Source: Alkalicoccus urumqiensis
GTDB lineage: Bacteria > Bacillota > Bacilli > Bacillales > Salisediminibacteriaceae
Direction: 5' to 3'
NCBI RefSeq assembly: GCF_002993335.1
Contig: NZ_PVNS01000009.1
Span: 1-64,000, forward strand
DNA: 64,000 nucleotides
Shown: positions 8,170-18,194 of the stretch, in pieces
Layout of the letters: each line of letters begins with the position of its first letter
Numbering within the stretch: position 1 is the first letter of the stretch
Position numbers and translations under genes: made by a program
Notes under the pieces: model-generated
What the model was told of the DNA's origin: nothing
What the model saw: the letters and a program-made list of their open reading frames with translations, nothing else
The model's database searches: none

Positions 8170-10733
8170 GGTTTCTCCTCTCTGCTGGCTTTCCGGCGGA
8201 GCTCATCCAAAAACTGCATCGCCTGAATCGGTGTCATGTTCAGAATATCCGCCTGCTTTAACTCTTCCACTACAGCAGAAGCCGGATCCTCCTCCGGAAA
8301 GAGAGGGATCTGCACGGCTTCCTGATAGTCCGGCTGCTTCTCTTTTTTCTCCGTACGGACGGCGCTCTCAGACTCATGAGCTGACAACAGTTCGTCTGCC
8401 CGCCGGATAAGAGCTTCCGGCAGCCTGGCAAGCCTCGCTACGTGGATACCATAGCTTCTGTCTGCTGCCCCATCGACAACACGGTGAAGAAACGTCAATT
8501 CTCCGTTTTCTTCCACGGCGGATACATGCACATTTACGAGATTATCGAGAGACTTTTCCAGTGCGGTTAACTCATGGTAATGCGTCGAAAACAGCGTCAT
8601 GGCTTTTAAATGGTCGTGAATGTATTCCACAACCGCCTGAGCGAGGGACATGCCGTCATATGTCGATGTTCCTCTTCCTATTTCGTCCAGAAGAATTAAG
8701 CTTTTTTCCCCGGCACCTTCCACCGCTCTTCTCGTTTCGCTCATTTCCACCATAAACGTACTCTGTCCCTGAGCAAGGTCGTCGGCAGCGCCGATCCGGG
8801 TAAAAATTTTATCAAACACCATCATTTCACATGAATCTGCCGGAACATAGGAGCCTGCCTGACATAAAATGACAGACAGCGCCAGCTGCCTCATATACGT
8901 ACTTTTACCCGCCATATTCGGTCCGGTGATAAGCAGCATTTCCCGATCTTTATGAAGCGTAATCGAATTCGGTACATAAGACCCGTCATCCGCCATTGTT
9001 TCCACAACTGGGTGTCTTGATTCAGTAATCTCGACTTTTTTATCCGTTGTGAGAACAGGTTTAGTATACTGTCGTTCTTCCGCTGTCTCTGCAAATCCCT
9101 GGAGAACATCCAGTATGCTTACTGATTCAGCAATCTGCTGAATCAGACGGATATGCTGCTTCACCTGATCCCGGACTTCGGTGAACAGCTGGTATTCCAG
9201 TTCGCCGCTTTTCTCTTCTGCTTCGAGAATAACTGCTTCTTTTTCTTTCAGCTCCGGCGTAATGAACCGTTCCGCATTGGACAGCGTCTGCTTCCGCTCA
9301 TATCGGCCCTCCTGCAGCAGATGAAGGTTGGGCCGGGAGACTTCGATATAATAACCGAACACTTTGTTATAGCCGATTTTCAGAGACCGGATACCGGTTT
9401 TCTGACGTTCTTCTGTCTCCAGTCCGGCAATCCAGCTGCGGCCGTTCGTCATCGCATCGCGGTATTCATCCAGCTGCTCATTGTAACCGTCACAGATGAG
9501 CCCGCCTTCCGTCACAGAAACCGGGCAGTCTTCTTTAATCGAGGCATCGAGAAGCTCCACCAGTCCGGCAGGAGCATCGAGCAGCGGGAGCAGTTCGTCC
9601 GCATAGGAATTCCCCAGCGGCTTAAGGAGCGCTGTAATCCCGGGCATCTGCTGAAGCGATTTTTTCAGCTGGACAAGATCACGGCCATTCACGGTACCAA
9701 AGGCCACTCTGCCGGATAACCGCTCCAGGTCATACACCTGCTTTAACAGCTCCTGAAGTTCTTTTCGTTCCATGAAATGTTCGATAAACTTGCCTGTCAG
9801 CCCGTGACGCTTCTCAATCTGCTTCTTATTCAGAGAAGGACGTTCCAGCCAGCGTTTCAGCTTCCTTGCGCCCATCGCCGTTCCGGTCCGGTCAATGACA
9901 GATAAGAGGGATCCTTTCTTCGTCCGTTCCATGAGGCTTTCCGTGATTTCCAGATTTCGTTTGGAATGGTGGTCCAGCTGAAGATACTGCGCTGCTTCGT
10001 ACGGTTTAACCGTCTGCAGATGGGCCAGATCCCTTTTCGTCGTTTCATGAAAATAATGCAGCAGCATGCCTGCACTCCGCTTCAGTACCGGTGTGGACAG
10101 GTCCTGAAACAACACTTCCTCCCCCTGCTCCTCAAGCTCATATGCACTGACCGCAGCAGATGTGCGCGCACTCAGCGCCTGCTTTAATACCGTCTCTGTA
10201 TCCGCAGCTACTATGATTTCTTTCGGTTCATAGGATAATGCTTCATTAACCGCTTCTTCTGCACTCTCCAGCTCACAGGCGCTCCACTCTCCGGTCGTCA
10301 GATCAGCAGCACTTACAGACCAGGTGCCGTTCTGTTCTGCAATACTGACAGCGAACTGATTCGCCTCTTCCCGGACTGCTTTTCCGTTCATGACCGTTCC
10401 CGGAGTAATCACCTGCACGACTTCTCTTTTTACGACGCCTTTTGCTTCCTGCGGATTTTCCACCTGTTCACAGACAGCGACTTTATATCCCAGATCAATC
10501 AGCCGGGATATGTACTGTTCGGATGAATGATGCGGGACACCGCACATCGGTACGCCGTCGTCTCCTTTTCCCCGCTGTGTCAGTGTGATCTCCAGCTCTT
10601 TAGCCGCCAGCAGCGCATCTTCGTGAAAAAGTTCATAGAAGTCGCCCAGCCGGAAAAAGAGAAACGCATCTTCATGCTGTGCTTTTATTTCCTTGTACTG
10701 CTTCATCATCGGTGTAGCCTGCGCCTGCGCCAT
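8166..10733 (-). CDS. mutS: DNA mismatch recognition protein MutS
   Basis: Binds mismatches and small loops and recruits MutL. The 855-residue MutS1-type protein has the FYE mismatch-reading motif (32-34), connector, lever and clamp domains, Walker A GPNMAGKST (604-612) and Walker B DEIGRGTST (683-691). QIPLF (809-813) is a likely sliding-clamp-binding motif. The ATG at 10733 follows GGAGGG; a TTG two codons upstream is too close to it. In B. subtilis cotE sits between ricA and mutS, but here only 86 bases separate mutS from ricA. Confidence 0.97.
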   Translation of the reverse strand: MAQAQATPMMKQYKEIKAQHEDAFLFFRLGDFYELFHEDALLAAKELEITLTQRGKGDDGVPMCGVPHHSSEQYISRLIDLGYKVAVCEQVENPQEAKGVVKREVVQVITPGTVMNGKAVREEANQFAVSIAEQNGTWSVSAADLTTGEWSACELESAEEAVNEALSYEPKEIIVAADTETVLKQALSARTSAAVSAYELEEQGEEVLFQDLSTPVLKRSAGMLLHYFHETTKRDLAHLQTVKPYEAAQYLQLDHHSKRNLEITESLMERTKKGSLLSVIDRTGTAMGARKLKRWLERPSLNKKQIEKRHGLTGKFIEHFMERKELQELLKQVYDLERLSGRVAFGTVNGRDLVQLKKSLQQMPGITALLKPLGNSYADELLPLLDAPAGLVELLDASIKEDCPVSVTEGGLICDGYNEQLDEYRDAMTNGRSWIAGLETEERQKTGIRSLKIGYNKVFGYYIEVSRPNLHLLQEGRYERKQTLSNAERFITPELKEKEAVILEAEEKSGELEYQLFTEVRDQVKQHIRLIQQIAESVSILDVLQGFAETAEERQYTKPVLTTDKKVEITESRHPVVETMADDGSYVPNSITLHKDREMLLITGPNMAGKSTYMRQLALSVILCQAGSYVPADSCEMMVFDKIFTRIGAADDLAQGQSTFMVEMSETRRAVEGAGEKSLILLDEIGRGTSTYDGMSLAQAVVEYIHDHLKAMTLFSTHYHELTALEKSLDNLVNVHVSAVEENGELTFLHRVVDGAADRSYGIHVARLARLPEALIRRADELLSAHESESAVRTEKKEKQPDYQEAVQIPLFPEEDPASAVVEELKQADILNMTPIQAMQFLDELRRKASREEKP

Positions 10734-10760
10734 CGTCAACCCTCCGGTATCGAGTATGAA

Positions 10761-10792
10761 CGGCCCACCGGAATATACATTTCGATGGGCCG
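10761..10792 (-). terminator. Hairpin between ricA and mutS
   Basis: A stem of 10 bp (10761-10770 with 10783-10792, one wobble pair) with a 12-base loop lies between the ricA stop and the mutS ribosome site. The tail TTCATACT is not a proper T-run, so it may be a weak terminator or an attenuator letting miaB-ricA transcripts continue into mutSL. Confidence 0.4.
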
Positions 10793-10799
10793 CCGCGGT

Positions 10800-11213
10800 T
10801 TATTGTTTAAAAGGATTTTTCGCTGTCGTTCCATGCAGCAGATCGCCGCCGGTGGACTCAATAATTTTATTGGTCACCGTATTGGAAATCGTGTTGCTGA
10901 CCATCTGCAGCAGTTCGTTCACTTCCACCTGGGACTGCTTAAATTCCTGTACGAGTGGAATGTCATCCAGCTCATCCTGAAGGGCATCAATTTTTGCATC
11001 TGTTTCCCTCAATGCCTCTGTTTTCTCATACTGCTTTAAATTCACCGCTTCTTTTTGAAGCGACTTAATTTTACCGATGATTTCCTGCACTTTGATGTGA
11101 TCGTTGATCTGCGCTTCCGCGCGCTTGAAGAAATCAACCTCTTCGGTCTCCGCAATCTTTTCTGCCAGAAAACGGGCCTCGTGCATAATATCCTGCTTTG
11201 TATAATTTGCCAT
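10800..11213 (-). CDS. ricA: RicA (YmcA), Y-complex subunit
   Basis: A 137-residue all-helical protein of the YlbF/YmcA family. In B. subtilis RicA, RicF and RicT form an Fe-S complex that steers RNase Y in mRNA processing and affects competence, biofilm and sporulation. The YEKTEALRE helix and a C-terminal amphipathic helix (VNELLQMVSNTISNTVTN) are visible. I chose the ATG at 11213; the frame extends 16 codons upstream but that overlaps miaB. It follows miaB by two bases. RNase Y itself (rny) is in the same window, although the other Ric subunits are not. Confidence 0.88.
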   Translation of the reverse strand: MANYTKQDIMHEARFLAEKIAETEEVDFFKRAEAQINDHIKVQEIIGKIKSLQKEAVNLKQYEKTEALRETDAKIDALQDELDDIPLVQEFKQSQVEVNELLQMVSNTISNTVTNKIIESTGGDLLHGTTAKNPFKQ

Positions 11214-11215
11214 CG

Positions 11216-12742
11216 TTATTCCACTCCTGCGGGCGTTACGACTTCCCCGTTCAGGGACCACGTTTTCGCCTCTGTAATTTTGACGTGCACCAGCGTACCG
11301 ACAGCGTCTTCCGGAGCGCGGAAATTAACGAGTTTATTCGTCCGCGTCCGGCCGCTCAGCACTTCCGGATCTTTCTTGCTTTTGCCTTCCACAAGCACTT
11401 CGACAACCTGTCCGTCATACGCTTTATTTTTTTCTGCAGACAAGTCATTGACCAGTTTATTCAGCCGGGCAAGCCGCTCCCGTTTCACATCGTGGGGAAC
11501 ATTGTCCTCCATCCGGGCAGCCGGGGTGCCGTCCCGTGCAGAGTAAATGTACGTAAAGCAGCTGTCGTACTCCATTTCTCTGACGAGGGAAAGCGTCTCT
11601 TCAAACTGCTCTTCCGTTTCATTCGGAAAGCCGACGATAATGTCGGTGGTGAAGGATGCATGCGGAATCGCCTTTTTAATGCGTGCAGCAAGATCCACGT
11701 AGGATTCCCTCGTATACTTTCTTGCCATCCGTTTTAAAACGTCATTACTGCCGCTCTGAACCGGAAGGTGGATATGTTCAACGAGGTTTCCGCCTTTTGC
11801 GAGCACTTCGATCAGATGATCATCAAAGTCTCTTGGGTGGCTCGTCGTAAAGCGCACCCTTGGAATATCAATTTTACGGATATCATCCATCAGATCACCG
11901 AGTCCGTACTGGATATCTTCCAGATCTTTGCCGTATGCATTGACGTTCTGACCGAGAAGCGTAATCTCTTTGTAGCCGTTCCGTGTAAGATGACGTACTT
12001 CTTCAATTATATCCTCCGGCCGCCGGCTCCGCTCTTTCCCGCGAGTATAGGGAACGATACAGTATGTACAGAATTTATCACAGCCGTACATAATGTTCAC
12101 CCATGCCTGAAAATGACCTTTTCTTGCCCTCGGCATGTTCTCAATAATGTCGCCCTCTTTTGACCACACTTCCATGACGACTTCTTTACTGAACAGAGCG
12201 TTTTCCAAAAGTTCCGGCAGGCGGTGGATGTTATGGGTACCGAAAATCAGGTCCACCTGCTGATGTTTTTCGAGAATACGGTTTACGACCGATTCTTCCT
12301 GTGACATACATCCGCATACCCCGATAACGAGGCCCGGGTTGTCCTGTTTCAGTTGTTTTAAGTGACCGATCTCCCCGAAAACTTTGTTTTCAGCGTTCTC
12401 GCGGATCGCACACGTATTAATCAAAATAACGTCGGCATCTTCGGTGTCTGTTGTCGATTCAAACCCCATGTTCATGAGAATTCCGGCCATATTCTCCGAA
12501 TCGTGCTCGTTCATTTGACAGCCGTAGGTGCGGATAAGAAACTTTTTCCCGTATCCGATTTCTTTCATGTTTTCCGGAATGTCAAAATCATAATGTATTT
12601 CTACATTTTCTTTTCCGCGCTTCTTCGCCTGTTTCAGGCTCGGCGGCTCGTATGTTGTCTGAAAATACTGGGAGTAGTCTTTCTCCCCGCTCATTTTCTT
12701 TGCTGCGAGCTCTATCTGTGTTTTTTTCTGATCTTCATTCAT
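11216..12742 (-). CDS. miaB: tRNA-2-methylthio-N6-dimethylallyladenosine synthase
   Basis: A radical-SAM methylthiotransferase that converts i6A37 to ms2i6A37 in tRNA. The 508-residue protein has the N-terminal UPF0004 domain with cluster cysteines at 75, 111 and 145, the radical-SAM CxxxCxxC motif at Cys221, 225 and 228, and a C-terminal TRAM RNA-binding domain ending in TWSLNGEVV. An N-terminal extension of about 65 residues precedes the first domain, as in Bacillus homologues. AAAGGAG precedes the ATG. It works directly after MiaA. Confidence 0.97.
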   Translation of the reverse strand: MNEDQKKTQIELAAKKMSGEKDYSQYFQTTYEPPSLKQAKKRGKENVEIHYDFDIPENMKEIGYGKKFLIRTYGCQMNEHDSENMAGILMNMGFESTTDTEDADVILINTCAIRENAENKVFGEIGHLKQLKQDNPGLVIGVCGCMSQEESVVNRILEKHQQVDLIFGTHNIHRLPELLENALFSKEVVMEVWSKEGDIIENMPRARKGHFQAWVNIMYGCDKFCTYCIVPYTRGKERSRRPEDIIEEVRHLTRNGYKEITLLGQNVNAYGKDLEDIQYGLGDLMDDIRKIDIPRVRFTTSHPRDFDDHLIEVLAKGGNLVEHIHLPVQSGSNDVLKRMARKYTRESYVDLAARIKKAIPHASFTTDIIVGFPNETEEQFEETLSLVREMEYDSCFTYIYSARDGTPAARMEDNVPHDVKRERLARLNKLVNDLSAEKNKAYDGQVVEVLVEGKSKKDPEVLSGRTRTNKLVNFRAPEDAVGTLVHVKITEAKTWSLNGEVVTPAGVE

Positions 12743-12782
12743 TAGGTACAGCTCCTTTAAGTCGTTAGGCTGTCAACCTATA

Positions 12783-12811
12783 ATTATAAAGTCTTTTCTT
12801 CCATGAAACAA
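12783..12811 (-). promoter_or_regulatory. Possible promoter of miaB-ricA
   Basis: A perfect -10 TATAAT (complement of 12783-12788) has TTGTTT 17 bases upstream (12806-12811), matching only three bases of the -35 consensus. It lies 40-70 bases before the miaB start codon and downstream of the kbl terminator position on the other side of the gap. Confidence 0.45.
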
Positions 12812-12861
12812 CCGTTAGCGGTCGTTCTTCACTCATTTTTCACTGCGGATACGCAGACAGA

Positions 12862-12937
12862 AGAAAAAACCGCCGGTATGTGCAGCCCGCTGAATAATAG
12901 AATAAGATCTATTCTTCAATGGACTGCTCCACCGGCA
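12862..12937 (-). terminator. Terminator of tdh-kbl
   Basis: An interrupted long hairpin: GCCGGT (12931-12936 read on the minus strand) pairs with ACCGGC (12872-12877), and GCAGTCC pairs with GGGCTGC (12882-12888 with 12921-12927). A further small hairpin lies inside. On the minus strand it ends in TTTTTTCTTC. It follows the kbl stop by about 25 bases. Confidence 0.75.
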
Positions 12938-12962
12938 GTAAATTGACTTTTATGCTGAAAAG

Positions 12963-14147
12963 CTATTCGTTACGCTGGAGTCCCGTCCGGTCCGCAGCGC
13001 GTATAAATGCCTCGAGCGCTTCATCCAGTATTTCTGGTGTATGTTCCGACGTAACCATCGTCCGCACTCTGGCTTTCCCTTTTTCCACCGTCGGATACAC
13101 GATACTCCGCGCATAGACACCTTCTTCCAGGAGGGCATCGGACAGTTCGTGTGCTGCTTTCTCCTCTCCTGTCATCACCGGTGTAATCGGCGTTTCACTT
13201 TTTCCGGTATCAAACCCGGCCTCTTTTAACTTCTTTTTCCAATATTTTGTATATTTCCACAGAAGGTCAATCCGCTCCGGTTCCTCCTGAAGAACCCGGA
13301 CGGCTTCCCGGCATGCGGCAGTTACTGCCGGCGGATGCGACGTACTGAAAAGAAGCGGCCGTCCTTTCATTTTCAAAAGATCAATGACCGCAGACGGAGC
13401 AGCTACATATCCTCCGAGAACACCGACTGCTTTACTTAGTGTTCCCACTTGAATATGAACCCGCCCGTTTAAGTCGAAATGGTCCACCGTCCCACGGCCG
13501 TTTCTTCCGAGAACGCCGCTTGCATGCGCATCGTCCACCATGAGTACAGCACCGTATTTCTCACACAGCTCTGTTATTTCCGGAAGTGGAGCAATGTTGC
13601 CATCCATTGAAAAAACACCGTCTGTCACTACGAATTTCGTACGGTAGCCAGAAGCCTCCTTCAGCTTTTCCTCCAAATCCTTCGTGTCTGTATGACGGTA
13701 AATGCTTCTAGCCGCTTTCGTCAGCCGGATACCGTCAATAATTGATGCATGATTTAATTCATCAGAAATGACAATATCTTCTTTCGTGAGAAGTGTGCCG
13801 AGCACTGCCTGATTTGCAGTGAATCCAGACTGAAAAACGAGCGATCCTTCTGTATGTTTAAAAGCAGCGAGCTCTTTTTCCAGCTCTTCGTGCATCGAAA
13901 ATGTTCCTGCAATGGTTCGGACAGAGCCTGTACCCGCACCAAACGTATCCACCGCGCGGACCGCTTCAAGCTTTAGACGCGGATGTGTGGTGAGACCGAG
14001 ATAGTTATTCGATGACAGCTGAATGACTTCCTTTCCATTAATCATCACTTTAGCCCGCTGGTCTGATTCCAGTTCTGTCAGCGGACGAAACGACTCGTTG
14101 TTTTTCATTTCGTTTATTTCTGCTTCCACCCATTCCAATCCTTTCAT
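12963..14147 (-). CDS. kbl: Glycine C-acetyltransferase (KBL)
   Basis: Cleaves 2-amino-3-ketobutyrate with CoA to glycine and acetyl-CoA, the second step of threonine breakdown. The 394-residue alpha-oxoamine synthase-family protein shows DDAHASG (205-211) and the PLP lysine Lys239 in VGTLSKA. I chose ATG 14147, nine bases after AAGGAG, over the GTG immediately before it. It directly follows tdh, which makes its unstable substrate, with a 31-base gap. The related enzyme BioF has the same fold, but the tdh neighbour decides for KBL. Confidence 0.95.
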   Translation of the reverse strand: MKGLEWVEAEINEMKNNESFRPLTELESDQRAKVMINGKEVIQLSSNNYLGLTTHPRLKLEAVRAVDTFGAGTGSVRTIAGTFSMHEELEKELAAFKHTEGSLVFQSGFTANQAVLGTLLTKEDIVISDELNHASIIDGIRLTKAARSIYRHTDTKDLEEKLKEASGYRTKFVVTDGVFSMDGNIAPLPEITELCEKYGAVLMVDDAHASGVLGRNGRGTVDHFDLNGRVHIQVGTLSKAVGVLGGYVAAPSAVIDLLKMKGRPLLFSTSHPPAVTAACREAVRVLQEEPERIDLLWKYTKYWKKKLKEAGFDTGKSETPITPVMTGEEKAAHELSDALLEEGVYARSIVYPTVEKGKARVRTMVTSEHTPEILDEALEAFIRAADRTGLQRNE

Positions 14148-14178
14148 CACACATCTCTCCTTTTTAAAATAATTTTCT

Positions 14179-15201
14179 TTATGGCCGGAGAATGATTTTA
14201 CCGCAGTTCCCCTCTTTCATCAGGTTAAAGCCTGCTGCGAATTCTTCCAGTTTGAACTCGTGCGTAATGAGCGGCTCCAGATCCACCTGTCCGGAAGCAA
14301 GAAGTCCCTGAACCTGCAGCCAGGTTTCATACATCCGCCTGCCTGTTATACCCTGAATGGTTATACCTTTAAAAACGACATCCTCTGTCATGCGGACCGG
14401 AACAGTCGGCGGCAGACTGAGAACAGCCATATGACCACCCTGTGCGGTCATTTTGAGTGCAGCGTCGAACGCCTGTGGATTTCCGCTCATCTCACAGACG
14501 ACATCGACACCCCCGGTCTCCTGTAACGCAGCCTGCAGCATATCCGTCTCTGCCGGATTAATAATAACGTCTGCACCGGCTTTACGTGCCAGGTCCAGTC
14601 TGTATTCATTTACATCAAAAGCGAGTACGCGTGAAGCACCGCAGGCTTTTGCAGCACAGACTGCCATTAACCCTATCGGACCGCAGCCAACGACAGCAGT
14701 ACTCCTGCCCGCAGGCTGACCACTCAAAACCGTGTGAACAGCGTTTCCGAACGGCTCCTGAAGGCTGTTTACGCGGGCGGGAATAGAAGGGTGATTGACG
14801 ATCACATTCTCCTGAGGAACGACGATGTATTCTGCGAAGCTTCCATCTCTGTCAACGCCGATTATACTCGTATTCAGACAAACGTGTGCTTTCCCGGATC
14901 TGCAGGCACGGCATTTCCCGCATACGATGTGCGTCTCCGCACTGCACCGCTCCCCCGGTTCAAGTCCTTCCACACCGCGTCCAATTTCCGAAATCACTCC
15001 TGAAAACTCATGACCAAATATGTACGGTGTATTTATTCTCCCTGCTGCCCAGTCGTCCCATTCATAAATATGAAGGTCCGTACCGCATATCGACATCGTT
15101 TCGATCTTAATCTGAACTTCCCCCGGGCCGGGTTCCGGTATTGGAACCGTTTTCAACTCTGCTCCCGCTGAAGCTGATGTTTTCATCAGTGCTTTCATCA
15201 T
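14179..15201 (-). CDS. tdh: L-threonine 3-dehydrogenase
   Basis: Oxidises threonine to 2-amino-3-ketobutyrate with NAD. The 340-residue zinc medium-chain dehydrogenase has the catalytic zinc site (CGTDLH, GHEFSG), the four-cysteine structural zinc loop CGKCRACRSGKAHVC, and the Rossmann motif VVGCGPIGLMA. Two adjacent ATGs (15201, 15198) sit 8-11 bases after AAGGGG; I used the first, because the in-phase GTG upstream lies inside the ribosome site. It forms an operon with kbl. Confidence 0.96.
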   Translation of the reverse strand: MMKALMKTSASAGAELKTVPIPEPGPGEVQIKIETMSICGTDLHIYEWDDWAAGRINTPYIFGHEFSGVISEIGRGVEGLEPGERCSAETHIVCGKCRACRSGKAHVCLNTSIIGVDRDGSFAEYIVVPQENVIVNHPSIPARVNSLQEPFGNAVHTVLSGQPAGRSTAVVGCGPIGLMAVCAAKACGASRVLAFDVNEYRLDLARKAGADVIINPAETDMLQAALQETGGVDVVCEMSGNPQAFDAALKMTAQGGHMAVLSLPPTVPVRMTEDVVFKGITIQGITGRRMYETWLQVQGLLASGQVDLEPLITHEFKLEEFAAGFNLMKEGNCGKIILRP

Positions 15202-15221
15202 GACAACCACCCCTTACACGT

Positions 15222-15250
15222 AGAATAGCACGCGTTTTTGTTCATTTCAA
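15222..15250 (-). promoter_or_regulatory. Promoter of tdh-kbl
   Basis: On the minus strand TTGAAA (15245-15250) and TATTCT (15222-15227) are 17 bases apart, and the -10 is preceded by TGC, an extended -10 element. Transcription would begin near 15215, leaving a leader of only about 14 bases that contains the ribosome site. Confidence 0.7.
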
Positions 15251-15288
15251 GTGGACTGTCTATTTATAAAGGACATAAAGCATAGAAA

Positions 15289-15320
15289 GATAAAGCCGGC
15301 TGAAGATCCCTCCAGCCGGC
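15289..15320 (-). terminator. Hairpin after spoVS
   Basis: A perfect 8-bp GC-rich stem (15295-15302 with 15313-15320) with a 10-base loop starts just after the spoVS stop codon. The following minus-strand TTTATCTTTC is moderately T-rich. It separates spoVS from the tdh promoter. Confidence 0.6.
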
Positions 15321-15325
15321 CACTC

Positions 15326-15586
15326 TTATCTTGGTTCCACAATCAGCTTGATCGCTGTCCGTTCATCCCCATCGATCTCAATATCTGTAAATGCCGGAAC
15401 ACAGATTAAATCTATGCCGCTCGGAGCGACAAATCCACGGGCAATAGCGATAGCTTTGACAGACTGATTCAACGCTCCCGCACCGATGGCTTGTATTTCT
15501 GCAGTTCCCCTCTCACGAATGACGCCTGCAAGAGCACCTGCAACAGAATTTGGATTGGATTTTGCTGAAACTTTAAGAATCTCCAT
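15326..15586 (-). CDS. spoVS: SpoVS-family Alba-like protein
   Basis: An 86-residue protein with the compact alpha/beta fold of the SpoVS family, almost invariant in Firmicutes and found also in non-sporulating bacteria. It starts MEILKVSAKSNPNS and includes the conserved IQAIGAGALNQSVKAIAIAR core in shortened form (about 33-52). A strong GGAGGT ribosome site precedes it. In B. subtilis it is a sigma-H-dependent gene needed for spore coat and stage V; its biochemical role is unresolved. Its presence does not prove sporulation. Confidence 0.95.
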   Translation of the reverse strand: MEILKVSAKSNPNSVAGALAGVIRERGTAEIQAIGAGALNQSVKAIAIARGFVAPSGIDLICVPAFTDIEIDGDERTAIKLIVEPR

Positions 15587-15705
15587 GAAAGCTACCTCCT
15601 TTATTAATGTGAACGACTAGTGATGTCAGGAGCTGTAAGGCTGCAGGAATCAGTCTTATCCCTCTTTACCACTTTCACAAACCCGTTTAAACCTAAAATC
15701 AGCCA

Positions 15706-16497
15706 TTAATCAAAAAACGGGTCATCCGGCGTAATGCGGATCCGCTTGATCGATTCTGCCGTACCTTCCGCATTGATCGTAACTGCAAAACCATTGAGCT
15801 GTACGTCTCCATTTTCCACTTCAAACCGCGCCGGAAGGCTTGTAAGAAATCGTTCGATTACAATGTTTTTATCCATACCGAGAATTCCATTGTAAGGCCC
15901 TGTCATGCCCGCGTCCGTAATATAGGCCGTGCCTCCGGGGAGTACCCGCTCATCCGCTGTTGGAACGTGCGTATGAGTTCCCGTAACTGCTGAAACCCTT
16001 CCGTCCAGATACCATCCCATCGCCAGCTTTTCGCTTGTCGCTTCTGCATGAAAATCGACGAAAATATGCGATGTCTGCTCTGATGCTTCTTCAATCAGAC
16101 GGTCTGCTTTCTGAAAGGGACAGTCGATTGCCGGTAGAAATGTCCTTCCCTGCAGGTTTATGACAGCGAGTTTTTTTCGTCCCGCTTTCATATAACGAAT
16201 GCCGGTTCCCGGTACCCCTTCCGGAAAATTAGCCGGGCGTACCAGACGGTCTGCTTCGTCGATAAAATCAAACAGCTCTTTTTTATCCCATGTATGGTTT
16301 CCCATCGTCAGCATATCCGCTCCCGCTTCCAGAAGTTCGTGATACACTTTTTTCGTCATTCCTTTGCCGCCTGCGGCATTTTCTCCATTGACGATGACAG
16401 CATCTGCTGCATATTTCTGCTTGATCTTTTTTAAATACTCTTTTAGTACGGCTCTACCTGGAGAACCGACAACATCACCGATAAAAACGAGTTTCAT
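15706..16497 (-). CDS. ymdB: Metallophosphoesterase YmdB
   Basis: A 263-residue calcineurin-like phosphodiesterase. Metal-binding motifs include GDVVGSPGR near the N-terminus, NGENAAGG, MGNHTWD and GTHTHVPTAD. In B. subtilis YmdB hydrolyses 2',3'-cyclic nucleotides, and its loss affects RNase Y-dependent RNA levels, biofilm and motility. I chose the ATG at 16497, ten bases after AAGGAG; earlier in-phase starts lie on or against the ribosome site. It follows rny as in B. subtilis. Confidence 0.93.
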   Translation of the reverse strand: MKLVFIGDVVGSPGRAVLKEYLKKIKQKYAADAVIVNGENAAGGKGMTKKVYHELLEAGADMLTMGNHTWDKKELFDFIDEADRLVRPANFPEGVPGTGIRYMKAGRKKLAVINLQGRTFLPAIDCPFQKADRLIEEASEQTSHIFVDFHAEATSEKLAMGWYLDGRVSAVTGTHTHVPTADERVLPGGTAYITDAGMTGPYNGILGMDKNIVIERFLTSLPARFEVENGDVQLNGFAVTINAEGTAESIKRIRITPDDPFFD

Positions 16498-16575
16498 TAT
16501 ATCCATGCTCCTTCCTGATTCATGCAGCCAGCCCACAGGCTGAATGACTGCGTAAACGTTCAGCAGCTTTATTCC

Positions 16576-16621
16576 GCAAAAAAGAGGCTGCTCCGCAGGA
16601 ACATCCTGTTAAAACAGCCTC
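16576..16621 (-). terminator. Terminator after rny
   Basis: GAGGCTG (complement of 16615-16621) pairs with CAGCCTC (complement of 16584-16590) across a 24-base loop, followed on the minus strand by TTTTTT. It begins about 10 bases after the rny stop, so ymdB may depend on read-through or its own promoter. Confidence 0.75.
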
Positions 16622-16631
16622 ATCACTTTCC

Positions 16632-18194
16632 TTATTTTGCATATTCAACTGCTCTGGTTTCCCGGATGACAGTAACTTTAATATGACCCGGATAATCCAG
16701 TTCGTCCTCGATTCGTTTAGTAATATCTCTTGCCAGACGGTAGGAATCTTCATCAGAAATAGTATCAGGCTTAACCATAATCCGTATTTCGCGGCCTGCC
16801 TGAATAGCATAGGTTTTTTCCACACCTGTAAAGGATTCAGAGATTTCCTCGAGTTTCTCCAGACGTTTAATGTACGTTTCGAGCGTTTCCCTGCGTGCTC
16901 CCGGTCTTGCAGCCGAGAGTGCATCCGCCGCTGCGACAAGCGTCGCAATGACTGAGGTTGCTTCTGTATCTCCGTGATGGGAAGCGATGCTGTTAATAAC
17001 CACATCATGCTCTTTGTACTTCTGACCCAGTTCCACGCCGATCTCCACATGGCTTCCTTCCACCTCGTGGTCAATCGCTTTACCAAGATCATGCAGCAGT
17101 CCTGCACGTCTCGCCAGCTGGACATCTTCGCCAAGCTCTGCTGCCATGATGCCGCTCAGATGAGCAACTTCCATGGAGTGCTTTAACACGTTCTGACCAT
17201 AGCTGGTGCGGAACTTCAATCGTCCGAGAATTTTGATCAGATCCGGATGAAGGTTATGAATACCCATTTCAAACGTTGTCTGTTCACCATATTCACGAAT
17301 CATCTCATCCACTTCCCGGCGCGCTTTCTCGACCGTTTCCTCAATGCGGGCCGGATGGATCCGTCCATCCTGTACAAGCTTTTCGAGAGCCGACTTGGCA
17401 ATCTGCCTGCGGATTGGGTCAAAACCGGATAAAATAACTGCTTCCGGCGTATCATCAATGATCAAATCAATGCCGGTCAGCGTTTCCAGCGCCCGGATAT
17501 TGCGGCCTTCACGGCCAATAATACGGCCTTTCATTTCATCATTCGGCAGATTGACAACAGAAACTGTTGTTTCAGCCACATGATCTGCTGCGCAGCGCTG
17601 AATAGCGAGAGAGAGGATTTCTTTCGCATTTTTCGTCGATTCCTCTTTCGCACGGCTGACAGAGTCTTTGACCATTACAGCCTTCTCATGCGTCAGTTCG
17701 TTTTCCATCGTATCCATAATAATGGTACGTGCTTCTTCTTTCGTAAAGCCGGAAATACGCTCAAGCTCCTGCTGCTGGTGCTGGACCAGCTCCTCTACCC
17801 TGCTATTCATTTCTTCGATTTCGTTGTGACGCTCCGTCAGTTTTTCTTCTCTGGATTCCAACGTTTCTTCCCGTTTGTCAAGCGTCTCACTTTTCCGATC
17901 AAGGACTTCTTCCTTCTGTACTAATCGGTTCTCCTGTTTCTGAATCTCATTACGACGATCACGGATTTCCTGTTCAGCATCAAGACGAATTTTGTGCGCT
18001 TCATCTTTCGCTTCCAGAACAGCTTCTTTTCTGCTTGCTTCCGCTTCCCGCTTCGCATCATCCACCGTCTGTTTTGCAAGCATTTCCGCACTGGAAATTT
18101 TCGCTTCGGCGATGGATTTACGCGCAAAGTATCCGACAAAGAACACGATTACTGCAGTGAATAGCAAAATGAGGATTTGTACCGTCAAACTCAT
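16632..18194 (-). CDS. rny: Ribonuclease Y
   Basis: The main endonuclease that starts mRNA decay in Bacillaceae; it is membrane-anchored. The 520-residue protein has one N-terminal transmembrane helix (about 4-24), a highly charged coiled coil (about 30-200), a KH RNA-binding domain with GRIIGREG (223-230) and an HD phosphohydrolase domain with His368-Asp369 in [19 protein letters not shown] precedes the ATG. It pairs functionally with RicA and with PNPase and RNase J2, all coded in this window. Confidence 0.97.
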   Translation of the reverse strand: MSLTVQILILLFTAVIVFFVGYFARKSIAEAKISSAEMLAKQTVDDAKREAEASRKEAVLEAKDEAHKIRLDAEQEIRDRRNEIQKQENRLVQKEEVLDRKSETLDKREETLESREEKLTERHNEIEEMNSRVEELVQHQQQELERISGFTKEEARTIIMDTMENELTHEKAVMVKDSVSRAKEESTKNAKEILSLAIQRCAADHVAETTVSVVNLPNDEMKGRIIGREGRNIRALETLTGIDLIIDDTPEAVILSGFDPIRRQIAKSALEKLVQDGRIHPARIEETVEKARREVDEMIREYGEQTTFEMGIHNLHPDLIKILGRLKFRTSYGQNVLKHSMEVAHLSGIMAAELGEDVQLARRAGLLHDLGKAIDHEVEGSHVEIGVELGQKYKEHDVVINSIASHHGDTEATSVIATLVAAADALSAARPGARRETLETYIKRLEKLEEISESFTGVEKTYAIQAGREIRIMVKPDTISDEDSYRLARDITKRIEDELDYPGHIKVTVIRETRAVEYAK

